From Nageia nagi (Eukaryota > Pinophyta): a stretch of 64,000 bases of DNA. The stretch is from the NCBI GenBank assembly GCA_050084985.1, contig JBITNC010000001.1, positions 154,256,001 to 154,320,000 of the forward strand, given 5' to 3'. How positions within the stretch are numbered: the first letter of the stretch is position 1; the number at the start of each line of letters is the position of its first letter. This document shows, in pieces, positions 10,752 to 20,589 of the stretch. The notes beneath the pieces were generated by a model, which was given only the letters and a program-made list of their open reading frames with translations, made no database searches and was not told where the DNA came from. Both the position numbers and the translations under genes were made by a program.

Positions 10752-11375
10752 TGGAGATACCTAAAAATGAATTTTCTTGTATTAAATAATTCATTTTATA
10801 ACATCAAGGAATATTTATTCTAAAAAGGGTTAAAATATACCCAATGCAATGTAATCAATTTAATGGAATGTTGTATAATGTAAGAGGTATCAAATATCAA
10901 GAAAGAGACCATAAATAATGTAATATGCAATGATACCAAGAATTAAAGGGAATAAAAATGTTGCTATAAAAGAATATCAAAGGCAACATAAGAGGATAAT
11001 GGTCAATATTTAAAGACAAGGATTAGAACATGTAATATCATTCTACCCAACCAATAAAGGTGTCTCGTAACATGACCCATTTGTAGATTTGCTACACCCT
11101 TCATCTTATATTATGCATTTTGAATTTATACTTGTGGATATACATATTTTAAGCTATTAACAATGTACATTAAGGTTGTTAACAATATTCATTTCTCATG
11201 GTATGTTGTTGCAATTGATGTATGATTCCTGTTATTTCATATAGACGCAAATATGATGAAGATATCTCATTTATCATATTCATAATGATGCTATATTTCT
11301 AATATATGATTTAAAATTATATTATATAAAAAATAGTGCTTTGATTTATTACTCATGCATTATTTTTAGTCTACA
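10752..11375 (+). repeat. 5' LTR of N1 (624 bp)
   Basis: It starts TGGAGATACCTAAAA (consensus TGTAGATGCC from the 3' copy) and ends TAGTCTACA. Near the start, AAAATGAATT and AATTCATTTT form an inverted repeat. It contains about 110-125 bp, around 10797-10915, that are missing from the 3' LTR. Confidence 0.93.
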
Positions 11376-11391
11376 TTTTGGTAAACTTGAC
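11376..11391 (+). other. Primer-binding-like site of N1
   Basis: TTTTGGTAAACTTGAC follows the LTR end directly. Equivalent sites with TTGGTGAAC follow the 5' LTRs of N2 and E. The matching tRNA is not one I can name with confidence. Confidence 0.55.
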
Positions 11392-11447
11392 TGCTTTTAT
11401 TAATCTTACCCTACAAGTGAGATCTTGCTAGAATTCTGTAATGGATT

Positions 11448-11465
11448 CATGTTGTTAGCAGCATG
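11448..11465. repeat. CATG-bounded 18-nt motif (N1 copy 1)
   Basis: CATGTTGTTAGCAGCATG. It is one of a family of 18-nt motifs found in N1 and N2 with CATG or close variants at both ends. Confidence 0.6.
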
Positions 11466-11595
11466 CAAAGACTATTTTTAGGTTGGTAACAACATCCAAA
11501 ATGGAGCAAACCCTAACGTAATTAGCTAAATTGATAAGTAATCTATAGAATCATATAGACAAAGTTTTAATAACACCCAAAATTGTTCTCCATCA

Positions 11596-12180
11596 CTTGA
11601 TTACAAATTTCCTAACCATGATGTTGAAGAGCAAGTAACAACTATAATGGGTAATTCCTTTCCATATCCTTTTGTACATAAAGATGATGACAATAATGAG
11701 GATTTGTGGTTTAATGATACTAAACCTATTAATTTTGATGAGGATTTATGGATTGATGATACTATACCAATTGAATTTGATTTGGTTAATGATAATGATA
11801 TCTTAGAACACATGGGGGTATATTTAAAATTGTCTAAATCAAATGAAATAATGAAGGTAGATTATATCCTTAGTAATTATGAAAATTTTGGATAGGAAAT
11901 GAATGTCAATAAAGTATTTTAAGAATATGAGGAAGAAAATGTGATTTCAAGTTTTAATGGATTACTAGTTATTATGCCTAGTAAAGAGATAAGAGTTGAT
12001 TATACATTGCTACATGTTGATATGATGGTAGATAGTATAGCTAGTCATGATAAATTATCTCTCATGGATGGATTTTTGAGATATAATTAGAGTTTAATTC
12101 TAATGGATTTTAGGAAAGAAGTATATTTCTCCATATTAGCCACATTATTTATCTTAAGGGTAATATTATTTCAATAAGAT
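11596..12180 (+). pseudogene. Pol fragment in N1: pre-RT linker and start of RT
   Basis: An acidic open stretch (11647-11895, 82 residues) continues past a TAG stop into the start of a Tat-like RT: L-L-H-V-D-M-M-V-D-S-I-A-S-H-D, then L-S-L-M-D-G-F at about 12010-12075 and F-R-K-E-V-Y-F-S near 12110. This is the RT block before the catalytic F-x-D-D motif, which is missing. Stops at 11893-11895 and later look like CAG/CAA decay. The fragment shows N1 is a deletion derivative of an autonomous Tat-group element. It cannot make active RT. Confidence 0.75.
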
Positions 12181-12283
12181 GATAAAAACAAAGGATAGTC
12201 AATTATAGATTTGATAGTACAATTTACTCAAAATGGTGGTACAATGATTCATACAAAATTTCTAGATAAGTATGTTGATTATT

Positions 12284-12301
12284 CATGCTATCAGTAGCAT
12301 G
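12284..12301. repeat. CATG-bounded 18-nt motif (N1 copy 2), perfect inverted repeat
   Basis: CATGCTATCAGTAGCATG consists of two 7-nt arms (CATGCTA, TAGCATG) around a 4-nt centre. A related copy, AATGCTATTAATAATGTG, follows at 12315-12332. Confidence 0.65.
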
Positions 12302-12392
12302 CATTACTATCTGAATGCTATTAATAATGTGGAAACAATGAAAAAAATAGAGACAAAAAATACAAAAATAAGATAGTATAATGTCAATGAAC

Positions 12393-12742
12393 CATGGACA
12401 TAAAATGCAAGCTCACTATTGGCCAAATGAATATGGTTAGTGAGAGTTCACTCACATAGAGTTAAATAGACGATGCAACCATTAGTAAGATGTTGACATT
12501 GATTCATTCTCAATGGAAAACACAACTTGCTATGTGTCTATATGGTTTTTATTTGAGCCATAAAAAGCATAATGTCTCAGGGTCATAGACATAAAATGTA
12601 TGACCACCGATAACCATCATTACAGATAGTGAGAGTTCACTCACTTAAAAGATAAAATAATGATGCAGCTATAAGTAGATTGTTGAGATTGACTCATCAT
12701 CAATGGATGATGCAACTCAATATGTATCCAAACTATTTTTAT
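12393..12742 (+). repeat. Diverged tandem duplication (about 191 bp) in N1
   Basis: Unit 1 (from 12393) and unit 2 (from 12584) share CATRGACATAAAATG, AGTGAGAGTTCACTCAC, GATGCA and the end TTTTTAT. The unit includes GTGAGAGTTCACTCAC, itself nearly palindromic. No ORF spans it. Confidence 0.7.
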
Positions 12743-13270
12743 GTAGGATATGTCTAACACTTTTTGCAAGTACCAACATTAAAAAAAGGAAAGCAAATGA
12801 AGTAAAATTTATGTTGTTAATGGTATTCCAAACTATTTACACATTATCAATGGAATTCATATCAAATAACTAAGAGCTAGAATCAAGGTATGAATGTAAG
12901 AGCATCAAATTTTTGAGTATCAAAGATGAAGGAATAACCAGATTCATAATTGAACATCATAAGGGGGAAAAGAATCTCTTTTATTTTGAAGATTGGATGT
13001 GGGACCATAAGACTTCCTAGTAGTAGAGACAAAGGAGAAGAGTTCTTTCCATGTTAGAAATATTGCAAGGGGAGAAAATATATAGTTCTTTAGGTTTTAT
13101 CTTTGCTATACTACTCAAAGAGCTTTCCTAGTGAAGTCAAGTCAAAAGGGGGTAGTAAAGGACCCTCATCATCAAATGGTAGTGTTGGATAAAGAGTTCA
13201 AAGATTTCTTTTATATGTCTTTCAATATGTAATCTCATTTCTTCAATCACACCTTCAAAGAGGCATAAAA

Positions 13271-13785
13271 TGTAGATGCCTAAAAATGAATTTCCTTATA
13301 TTAAATAATTAATATGCAATGATACCAAGAATCAAAGGGAATCAAAACATTGCTATAAAACAATATCAAAGGCAACATAATAGGATAACAGTCAATATCT
13401 AGAGAGAAGCATTAGAACATGCAATATCATTCTACTCAATCAACAAAGGTGTTTTGTAACACCACACATTTGTAGATTTGCTACACCCTTCATCTTGTAT
13501 CATGTATTTCAATTTTTGCTTATGTATCTACATATTTTAGGCTATTAACAACATGTGCCAAGGTTGTTAAGGGTGTGCATTAAGGTTGTTAACGATGTCT
13601 GTTTCTCATGGTATGTTGTTGCAATTGATGTATGATTCCTATTATTTCATATAGATGTGGATCTGATGAAGACATCTCATTTATCATATTTGTAATGATA
13701 CCATATTTTTGATATATGCTTCAATATTATAGTGTAGGAAAAATAGTGCTTTGATTTATTATTCATGCATAATTTTTAGTCTACA
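13271..13785 (+). repeat. 3' LTR of N1 (515 bp)
   Basis: It starts TGTAGATGCCTAAAA and ends TAGTCTACA, and matches the 5' LTR except for the missing 110-125 bp block, which looks like a deletion between short AATAAT repeats. The matched parts differ at a moderate number of sites, so the insertion is not recent. Around 13541-13600 it holds three motif variants (TTGTTAAC cores), one an inverted CATGTTGTTAATAG. Confidence 0.93.
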
Positions 13786-13790
13786 ACCAT

Positions 13791-14120
13791 ATTCTTAACA
13801 CTTATACATACTTGTACCCATAATCAACTAATAATAATGTATTTTTTCCCATTGAAAACCATTGCAAGCATGTTTAAACATCTCAACACTTAACTATTTC
13901 CCTACATCAAATTATACTAAAAAAATATCTAAAGAATTTGCATGCAAGAGAACACAAAATGTATAATTTCATATAAAAATATATCTAATTACAAAACCAT
14001 ATATGAGCATAAATATTTATATCAAAATATGGGTCATGAGTCTTTATATACTTAAAAGAGAAATTAAAGTTCATCAAAATAGTTTAAATGTTGTGTATTT
14101 CTATTACTCATCATGAGCTA
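13791..14120. other. AT-rich DNA with no recognised feature
   Basis: No coding similarity is seen on either strand. It separates N1 from the RNase H remnant of G. It may be the outer part of the M 5' LTR split by N1, but this rests on position only. Confidence 0.3.
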
Positions 14121-14455
14121 TCATACAACTATTATTATTTTACCTAATAGATCCATTGGGTAATGAAGGAGAATATTGCCCAAAATCCCATGATTTTCTT
14201 AAACTTTTAAGGAAGGATATCAACAACCATATTCTCTATACCCTTCCTATACATAATCTTAAAATCATATTACAAGAGCTTAGTGACCCACTTTTCTTAC
14301 TTGAGAGTGGAGATTCATTATTCCATTAAATATTGCAAACTATGATGATTCATTTGAATGAGAAAATATTGACCAATAAGATATGGCTACTACCATTGAA
14401 CATCATGAATGATTACTAATATTTATTTTTCATATATGTATTTGGACAAAAATTC
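14121..14455 (-). pseudogene. RNase H remnant of G (C-terminal part)
   Basis: On the minus strand the frame reads W-W-Q-P-Y-L-I-G-Q, then H-H-S-L-Q-Y-L and E-K-W-V-T-K-L-L, ending near M-Y-R-K-G-I-E-N. These are the late RNase H blocks of gypsy pol. Stops replace Gln codons. The N-terminal part lies beyond T at 16812 and upward. Coding fades at about 14121. Confidence 0.8.
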
Positions 14456-14460
14456 CCAAT

Positions 14461-14587
14461 TGAAGGAGAAACTCCAAAAGCCAAATATTGTATTAACTTG
14501 GTCTCATATAAATACATTCATACTCACACACCTAAAACTATTAATGATCACTAATTACCTTAATCCCTAAGGATTAGGTTTCCAACA
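14461..14587 (-). repeat. 3' LTR of T (127 bp)
   Basis: Identical to 16680-16806 as far as I can read. It contains a TATA-like TATAAATAC (minus strand TGTATTTATATGAG) and a short inverted repeat, TAATCCTTAGGGATTA. Identity of the two LTRs points to a recent insertion. Confidence 0.95.
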
Positions 14588-14603
14588 TTCCCTCCTTTAA
14601 TCC
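14588..14603 (-). other. Polypurine tract of T
   Basis: On the minus strand GGATTAAAGGAGGGAA lies directly before the LTR start TGTTGG. This confirms the orientation. Confidence 0.85.
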
Positions 14604-14648
14604 GCAAGGGATTAAGAATACAAAGATGCCTTTAGGTGTGTAGCCTTT

Positions 14649-14745
14649 TCTGGAGCTCGACTCTGGAGCTCGTTTCTGGAGCTCGTCTCTGGAGCTCGTT
14701 TCTGGAGCTCATCTAACGTTCATCTGGCGCTCATCTGGAGCTAGT
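14649..14745. repeat. Short tandem array TCTGGAGCTCG in T
   Basis: Five to six units of 13-15 bp, each containing CTGGAGCTC or a one-base variant, stand in a row. A second array of CGTCAGGCACTCGTCTGGCA-like units follows at about 14790-14850. They lie between the 3' LTR and the captured ORF. The GAGCTC core is itself a palindrome. Confidence 0.8.
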
Positions 14746-14915
14746 CTGTCTGGTCTTTGCACCATGTAATGCTCCACATCACCCAACTTGTCTGGCACAC
14801 GTCAGGGGTTCGTCAGGCACTCGTCTGGCACTCGTCAGGCATTCATTAGTTACGCTGAACCCAACAGCAACGTTATGGTGTCAGGTCAGGCGTTACATTG
14901 TCAGGTTTACTAGGT

Positions 14916-15293
14916 TCAGAAACGCATGTAGGGTAGGTGAACTCCGTCCACGTCATTCTCTGCATCGTCGATGCAAAACTCATCGAGGAATGACTTCATG
15001 TCTAGAAATTCCTCGACTTCGTCACCGGCATCGAGAACTTGGAAGTCCTCGCCTCCGTCCACGTCCTCCTGACTAAAACTAAAACACCCGCTACCACCAG
15101 CTCCCTGTTTGCGGTAGCTGACGAAACCGGAACCCCTGCGATTCTCGATCATCTCCGTCTGCTCCAACAAGCCGTTGCCATTTCCGTTATCTTCAGAACT
15201 CAAGGGAGCAGTTGAGTAGTAACGGATATGGCGATCGGCATTGATTGCACCACGGAGAAGCATTTTGGAGAGAAGTTTGGTAATAGCAGACAT
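14916..15293 (-). CDS. Captured ORF 1 in T (125 residues, unknown function)
   Basis: An intact minus-strand ORF begins with ATG at 15293 and ends in TGA at 14916-14918. The N-terminus, M-S-A-I-T-K-L-L-S-K-M-L-L-R-G-A, is amphipathic with Arg/Lys and no acidic residue for about 20 positions, then R-Y-Y-S-T-A-P-L. This resembles a mitochondrial presequence. The rest is Gly/Asn- then Asp/Glu-rich, with V-E-E-F-L-D-M-K-S-F-L-D-E-F near residues 92-105. Codon use and CpG content are unlike every other ORF here. I do not recognise the family. It is probably a host gene fragment carried by T; whether it is expressed is unknown. Confidence 0.5.
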   Translation of the reverse strand: MSAITKLLSKMLLRGAINADRHIRYYSTAPLSSEDNGNGNGLLEQTEMIENRRGSGFVSYRKQGAGGSGCFSFSQEDVDGGEDFQVLDAGDEVEEFLDMKSFLDEFCIDDAENDVDGVHLPYMRF

Positions 15294-15336
15294 GCATCGA
15301 GCTCGTTGGAGGCTTTTGAATTCAAATCCGCAAAAT

Positions 15337-15720
15337 CTACGTTAATACCCTGTCAACCTTCACATCGCCGTCAACTTCAACTCCGTTGGGAACTAACGGC
15401 TTCCGTTTGTTTTGACTGTCCGAAGTTTCCTTCTCCTTTGTTGTCGATGCTCTGCAAGAAAGAAGCTGTTCCTGAATATTCCTGGAACCTCCGTTAATCT
15501 CCTTGAGAGCCACTCTCTTATCCTTCTTAACGGTGTCATAATTATCATCCAGGATCTGTACTGTAGACGTTGATACGACCTTGTTTTCGTTGCCTCTGCA
15601 TTCTACGGCCGCCAGGACCGGATTTTCACGTTGCTCGACATGAAAATCACATTTATTCTTTTCAGCTAATGCTTTGGCCGCTCTTTCATGAATGCATTGA
15701 TGTCGTTCCAATCTAGCTCT
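15337..15720 (-). CDS. Captured ORF 2 in T (open frame, partial, no ATG)
   Basis: An open minus-strand frame ends at TAG 15337-15339. No in-frame ATG is visible; the upstream frame reads R-R-R-A-R-L-E-R-H-Q. The stretch H-E-R-A-A-K-A-L-A-E-K-N followed by Q-R-E resembles the basic, Ala-rich helical linker before the J domain in plant auxilin-like proteins, but only about 30 residues can be compared. The remainder (K-K-D-K-R-V-A-L-K-E-I-N and a Ser/Thr/Lys-rich tail) is not recognised. The piece may be an exon joined to other DNA during capture. Confidence 0.4.
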   Translation of the reverse strand, partial: RARLERHQCIHERAAKALAEKNKCDFHVEQRENPVLAAVECRGNENKVVSTSTVQILDDNYDTVKKDKRVALKEINGGSRNIQEQLLSCRASTTKEKETSDSQNKRKPLVPNGVEVDGDVKVDRVLT

Positions 15721-16664
15721 TCTCCTCGCAGGTCTCCTCCTCCGGATCAGTTCGTACCTCCTCTACACGAGCTTTCAGACTACGAAATGTTTTCCTCCTT
15801 ATGTGAGCATCACAGCGTGAACCTCCGCGAGCTTCTAACACTCAGATCTCCCTTCACGTCTTCTGGTAGGTCAATCTCCTTCAGCTTACGCGAGCTCCTC
15901 CATGTAAGCTTCAGGCTTCCTTCGCACGATCTCAGTCAGATTCTTCAGACCTCCTCCGCGCGAGAGCTTCTGACGAGATGGAGATCCGAACAGCAGGCCA
16001 CTTCCACTTCACATGATCTCCTTCACTGCGCAGGTCACCTCCTTCACGCACATGAAACCTCCTCGCGATGGCTTTCTCTTCCGCGCGAGCTACAGACCTC
16101 CTCACGATGGCTTTGTCTTCCGCATGAGTTTCCAAACCATGCAAGCTCTTCTGACCAGCCTCGTGCCTATCCTCAGACTGTCGTGCACCATCCTGGTGCA
16201 TTCCTGACTGCTGTAGGTACTCCTTCTCCTCCACGTAGTGTACCTCCTCCACGAAGGTCACGTCTCCTCTTTTCTGCTATGCGTGGGTTTCCTTCACTAT
16301 TTTCGGGTCATGCCGCCTGACCTCGTTCTTCGCCCAGGGTTGCATTCTTAGCTTTCAGCTGTGCGATGCCTCCATGTGGGGAGGTGCAGTCCAAGACACA
16401 CCCCTTTCTCCACACAGGCTCTTCTCATGATCCATGCAAGGAGATGCACTCCAACATCCCTTTCTCTGCATGATCTTCTCTCATGGCTCCTTTGGCCATC
16501 ATTCATAACTCTAGGGCAGTCCTCTGCCTCTCTTCAACAGATTCAAATCCCCATAACAGATTCAAATCTTCATAGCCACAGCTGAAACTATGAACCCACA
16601 AAAAACCTTCAAACCCTCATCTATGGAGGGTGGGCAATGGAGTTCTCCGGATCTTCTCCAACAA
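15721..16664. other. GC-rich repetitive interior of T
   Basis: Both strands have open frames (plus 15688-16320, minus 16261-15932), which in such composition need not be coding. The sequence is built from degenerate CCTCCTC and GAGCTTC units and includes two neighbouring copies, about 43 bp apart, of CCTCCTCRCGATGGCTTT (near 16050 and 16095). The plus frame is Ser/Pro/Arg-rich and the minus frame Glu/Arg-rich. Neither matches a family I know. The part nearest the primer-binding site (16320-16660) looks like an untranslated leader. Confidence 0.4.
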
Positions 16665-16677
16665 GGCTCTGATACCA
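16665..16677 (-). other. Primer-binding site of T (initiator Met tRNA)
   Basis: On the minus strand TGGTATCAGAGCC follows the 5' LTR after two bases. It is a perfect match to the common plant initiator-Met site. Confidence 0.93.
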
Positions 16678-16679
16678 CT

Positions 16680-16806
16680 TGAAGGAGAAACTCCAAAAGC
16701 CAAATATTGTATTAACTTGGTCTCATATAAATACATTCATACTCACACACCTAAAACTATTAATGATCACTAATTACCTTAATCCCTAAGGATTAGGTTT
16801 CCAACA
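16680..16806 (-). repeat. 5' LTR of T (127 bp)
   Basis: Same sequence as 14461-14587. The outer end is flanked by the second CCAAT. Confidence 0.95.
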
Positions 16807-16811
16807 CCAAT

Positions 16812-17415
16812 ATAATGCCTTGCTAGTGAAAACCAAGGGTCATCCATCTTGAATCAAAATTGCACCAAGTCCAACTCCTAAAGCATCACTCTTAATGAAA
16901 AAAAATTTCAAGAAATTGGGCATGGCTAAGATTGGAGTAGAACAAATAACTTCCTTTAATATATGAAAATATTCTTCAATAATGGGAAACCAAATAAAAT
17001 AATATTTTTTAGTAAAGTTATTAATGGAGTTGTAATCTTTCTATAATCCTTTATAAATTCATGACAATACCTAATTAATCATAGGAATCCATGCAACCCT
17101 TTATGTGATTTAGCAAGAGGCTAACCTTTCAGATTTGCAATTTTATGAGGATCTACCTTGACATCTTCTTGGAAATAATGTTCCTAAGATACTCAATCTC
17201 TCATCATCCAAAAGAATATTTTAAACTTTTAGTATACAATTGGTGGTATTAGATAATTTGTAAGGTTTGGTATAAATGGGTCAAATGGTCATCCTAATTC
17301 TTGCTATAGATCAAAATATCATTAAAGGAAATTAAAATAAATTTTCTAAGATGAGGATAAAATACCTAATGCATTAGACTCTAGAATGTGGAAGGAACAT
17401 TAGTAAGACTGAATG
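16812..17415 (-). pseudogene. RT C-terminal half and start of RNase H of G
   Basis: On the minus strand, from 17415 down, the frame continues RT after V-M-P-F: S-L-T-N-V-P-S, then F-Q-S-L-M-H-Q-V-F, and the catalytic box as F-N-D-I-L near 17311-17328, where the first aspartate of the usual F-x-D-D has become Asn. The thumb and connection follow, with decayed F-L-G and F-I-K blocks near 17060-17160. RNase H starts near 16900 and reaches S-K-A-L-Y-W at the T junction. Many stops; inactive. Confidence 0.85.
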
Positions 17416-18135
17416 TGTAGATGCCTAAAAATACTTTATTATTTAGTTAATAAATCATATGTAGACTTTAAGTGATTCAATGCAATATTACATATGTCAA
17501 AATAAAGTTGATATTACAATGCAATTCCATGTGTTATATTAAATGTTCTATCATTTATCATGGTTCATATTTTAAAGTATCTTAAATATAACAATGATTA
17601 TATTATTGCAAGAGGTCATCCTTCACTCCTTTATATATCTTTATATAGGCTATATAAATGGGAGGAATAGGTTGATCTCCATAGATTAGAACTCTTGGAT
17701 ATGATAAGAACTTTGATATGTGATCATTGACTATAATAGTATCTCTAGATGCCACCTATCTTGAGAATTTGTTACACTTTTAGATCTAAACTTTCTATCT
17801 TTGGTGCACATCATAACTCAACATATTCCATGCAATGGGTAGTATGGTTTTCCAATGCTAGTAGTAGTATGCATCTCCTAGATATGAGGTTCCAAATTTT
17901 TATGGTTGATTCATGCCCATAAAGATCCACTATGAAATCACCATGAATTCAATCCCAATCCTTTAAAGATTCATTGTTATCTTCTTTTAAGGATTGCACA
18001 TACACTTCATATCAGGTGCATGTGTTTCATGTGTATTTATGGTATATGATATAATGTGCATTTCCATCTTTGCTTATATTGTAGATTGATTTATTTATTA
18101 TGTACATTTTTATGTTCCATAATTTGAGGTCTAGA
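17416..18135 (+). repeat. 5' LTR of N2 (720 bp)
   Basis: Starts TGTAGATGCCTAAAAATAC and ends GGTCTAGA (consensus TCTACA). It has a TATA-like TATATAAATG at 17651-17660 and motif copies at 17829-17846 and 17854-17871. Confidence 0.92.
17651..17660 (+). promoter_or_regulatory. TATA-like box in the N2 5' LTR
   Basis: TATATAAATG followed by GGAGG lies about 235 bp into the LTR. The matching position in the 3' LTR has decayed. Confidence 0.45.
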
Positions 18136-18152
18136 TATTGGTGAACCTAACA
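18136..18152 (+). other. Primer-binding-like site of N2
   Basis: TATTGGTGAACCTAAC follows the LTR end and matches the sites of N1 and E. Confidence 0.55.
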
Positions 18153-18192
18153 TTCTTACACACCTACATCCTAATCTAGGGCATCCCTTCTA

Positions 18193-20385
18193 TGGAGTCA
18201 TGAATCCATTTTCATTGTTATCTCTTCCTTTACTTAAGGTGTGTAGAGTAATAGCAAGAGAAAATGATAAGACTAGGGTTTGTTCTACCTATGTTTCAAA
18301 AATGGATCTAAATGAAGAACAACCTAAGGTTTCTAAAAGTAAGGTTAATTTTAAATATATTAGAAGTGTTAGAGTTAACCCTAATTTACATCTACATGAG
18401 CCTAATCTCAATGGCCAAATGGATACTGATGAAGATAAAGGTATTGAGTGAGTCTACAAGTTTTGGCAAGAAGATGGACATTATTGGAAAAAATCCTAAT
18501 AAGATTAATGTTTCTATAAATGATTATGATTTTAAAAATATAAGTTTGGGAATCCACGGAGATTCTTCTGATAGTGATGCTAAAATTGAAGAAATAGATA
18601 GAATTCCTAGCCATGTTAGATCAATAAAGGAATTGTTATCTAATAAAGAAAAGTTAAAATATTATCTTACTAATAATGTTAAAAATGTTATTGATATTCT
18701 AACCAATTATGAATTATTATAAGTAGATAGTATAGGTTTGCAATCCTCGAATAGTTTTTTCTCTTATGAAAATGAAGGTTCTTCAAAATGGAGGGTCTCT
18801 ACTATTAATCAGGATGTCACTAATGGCATGCAAGCCTATACACATGCTACTAGTAGTAGATACTACAAAGCATTTGAATGAAATGACCATCAAGGACAAT
18901 GGTAAGGAAAATGATGCTGATTTCAAACACTTAATTCTTAATACCATACATTACAATACAAGTATGCTTCTTGATAAAGGTAAGGGTATTTTGATTACTA
19001 AAGAAATTGTAGTAGATTTTAAAAAGCAACTTGCTATTGTAATTGATAATGCATATACACATCACCATAATTGATCAATGGAAGAACATAATATCAATCT
19101 TGATTCTCAAGAAACTGAGTTCTTTGAACAAGCTAATGAGGAAAAATAATTAGAGTTTATGTTGGAATTGGTTAATAGGCTTGAACAAGAACAAATAAAT
19201 AGAATATGACCATTTGTGCCACTCAAGGAAAAAGAACTTAGATATGCAAACAAATATTCCTCTCAAATTAGCAATGTACCACTGTAAACTCCACCACCCT
19301 TGAAGGATACTATACCTATAGTTCAAACTCAACATCTAAAATAAGCTCCTGTAGTATCAAATAATGGAAAAATAATAGATGAAAGAATTGAAAAATTAGA
19401 AAGAGAATTTCTTGATGATGATGAAGATGATTTCTTATTTTGTTTAAAATGTTTGTTGACTAATAGAATTATTTTTAAAGTGCTTGGTGGTAAAAATAGT
19501 GTTAAATTTACAAAATTTGATGGTTTGTAAGATCCAAAAATGCATGTTAGAAAATTTTAGAAAGAATTTATGGAATATATTCACAATAAAGATATGCTTG
19601 AAAATTTTTTTTCATGTAGTTTAAAAGGTGATGCTTTGAAATGGTATTTTAGTCTTACTAAAAAAAATATTGATAAATATGAAGATTTGATATATCAATT
19701 TTTGAGGCACTTTACATATAATATTGTAGAAAAAGTTGAATTCAAAGATTTGTGCAAAATTAGGCAATTGCCTAACCAATATTTGTTTGATTTTGTGAAA
19801 ATATGGAAACAAACTTCAAATAAGATTACTATACTTGATCAAGATTTAAATGAAACTTTTGCAAATGGTTTATTACCTATGTATAAATTGTTGGTTATCT
19901 CTAATTGTGATTTGAAATTAGCTGTAATGATAGATATCTTTCTTAAAAAAGAAGATTGCATAAAGAAACTTTATAATATACGCTCTAACAAATCACAAGG
20001 GTATGAAAAGAAAAATAAATCTAAAGGGTATGAAAATAATGCTAAACCTTAGGTATATGAAAAGAAACTAGAAGTTGCTATAACTAATGTTGATAAGAGA
20101 ACTAATAAACCACAAAGAAAGTTTACAAGTCTAACTAATACTATTGATAATATTCTCAATGTGTTACTAAAAGAAGAACTTATTGAACTTCCATTAATGG
20201 TTGAACATCACTTCCCTAATGGTGTTCCTAAAAATTATGGGTATAAAAAATTTTGTAATTACCATAGGACACCAGGGAATGTAACAAGAAATTGTAGGAT
20301 CTTAAGAAACATAATTGAATATTTCATTGATAAGAAATCAATTCAAATGGATGATCATGTTGAAGCAACTGATTGATACGTACAC
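18193..20385 (+). pseudogene. Tat-like gag remnant of N2
   Basis: The plus strand carries gag in several frames broken by frameshifts (for example near 18450) and stops. The N-terminal third (18200-19150) is charged and low in similarity. The capsid core (about 19500-19980) includes K-F-D-G, L-K-G-D-A-L-K-W-Y-F, and L-P-N-Q-Y-L-F-D-F. Near 20240-20340 a zinc-knuckle-like block reads C-N-Y-H-R-T-P-G-N-V-T-R-N-C, the plant C-x2-H-R-x2-G-H-x-T-x2-C pattern with the second His changed to Asn. Gag would package element RNA. No protease or RT follows. Confidence 0.85.
18813..18860. repeat. Two CATG-type 18-nt motifs in N2 gag region
   Basis: GATGTCACTAATGGCATG (18813-18830) and CATGCTACTAGTAGTAGA (18843-18860), 30 bp apart start to start. 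Confidence 0.55.
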
Positions 20386-20589
20386 CTTGATAATGAAAAA
20401 ATGAAGATATTTATGAATCCATTACCAAATACAACATAAAAACCAAGGGGATTCATTGGTTTGTTAAGTACTTCAAGTTGCATGGATTATTATTTTTCTA
20501 GTAGATATGTATGCAAAAATTATCAACAAAATATAGGCAAAAGCTATAATAGAAGGGCCACAAAATGTGATGGAAAAACTTAAGGAAAC

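Larger units (their letters stand above)
10752..13785 (+). mobile_element. N1: complete non-autonomous LTR retrotransposon
   Basis: Two LTRs in direct orientation (10752-11375 and 13271-13785) flank 1,895 bp of internal DNA. A 5-bp target-site duplication ACCAT is present at 10747-10751 and 13786-13790, so both ends are firm. A primer-binding-like TTTTGGTAAACTTGAC follows the 5' LTR. The interior has only a piece of pol (linker and RT start), a diverged tandem repeat and CATG-bounded motifs. Gag, protease, most of RT and integrase are missing, so it must have moved using proteins from a relative. LTR sequence and primer-binding site tie it to N2. Confidence 0.93.
14461..16806 (-). mobile_element. 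T: young non-autonomous LTR element with captured GC-rich DNA
   Basis: Two direct repeats of 127 bp (14461-14587, 16680-16806) read identical by eye. They are flanked by the TSD CCAAT (14456-14460 and 16807-16811). On the minus strand the LTR runs TGTTGGAAACC to CTCCTTCA and is followed by an initiator-Met primer-binding site; a polypurine tract precedes the other LTR. The LTR size fits TRIM-type elements, but the 2,092-bp interior is far longer than usual for TRIMs. It is GC-rich and CpG-rich with long open frames and no gag or pol. It must rely on another element's proteins. Insertion was into the RNase H of G. Confidence 0.95.

Noticed and set aside
15688-16320. 210-residue plus-strand ORF, Ser/Pro/Arg-rich
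   Set aside because: It is antisense to T, lies in degenerate CCTCCTC-type repeats where both strands are open, and matches no family. Low stop density from GC-rich composition explains it.
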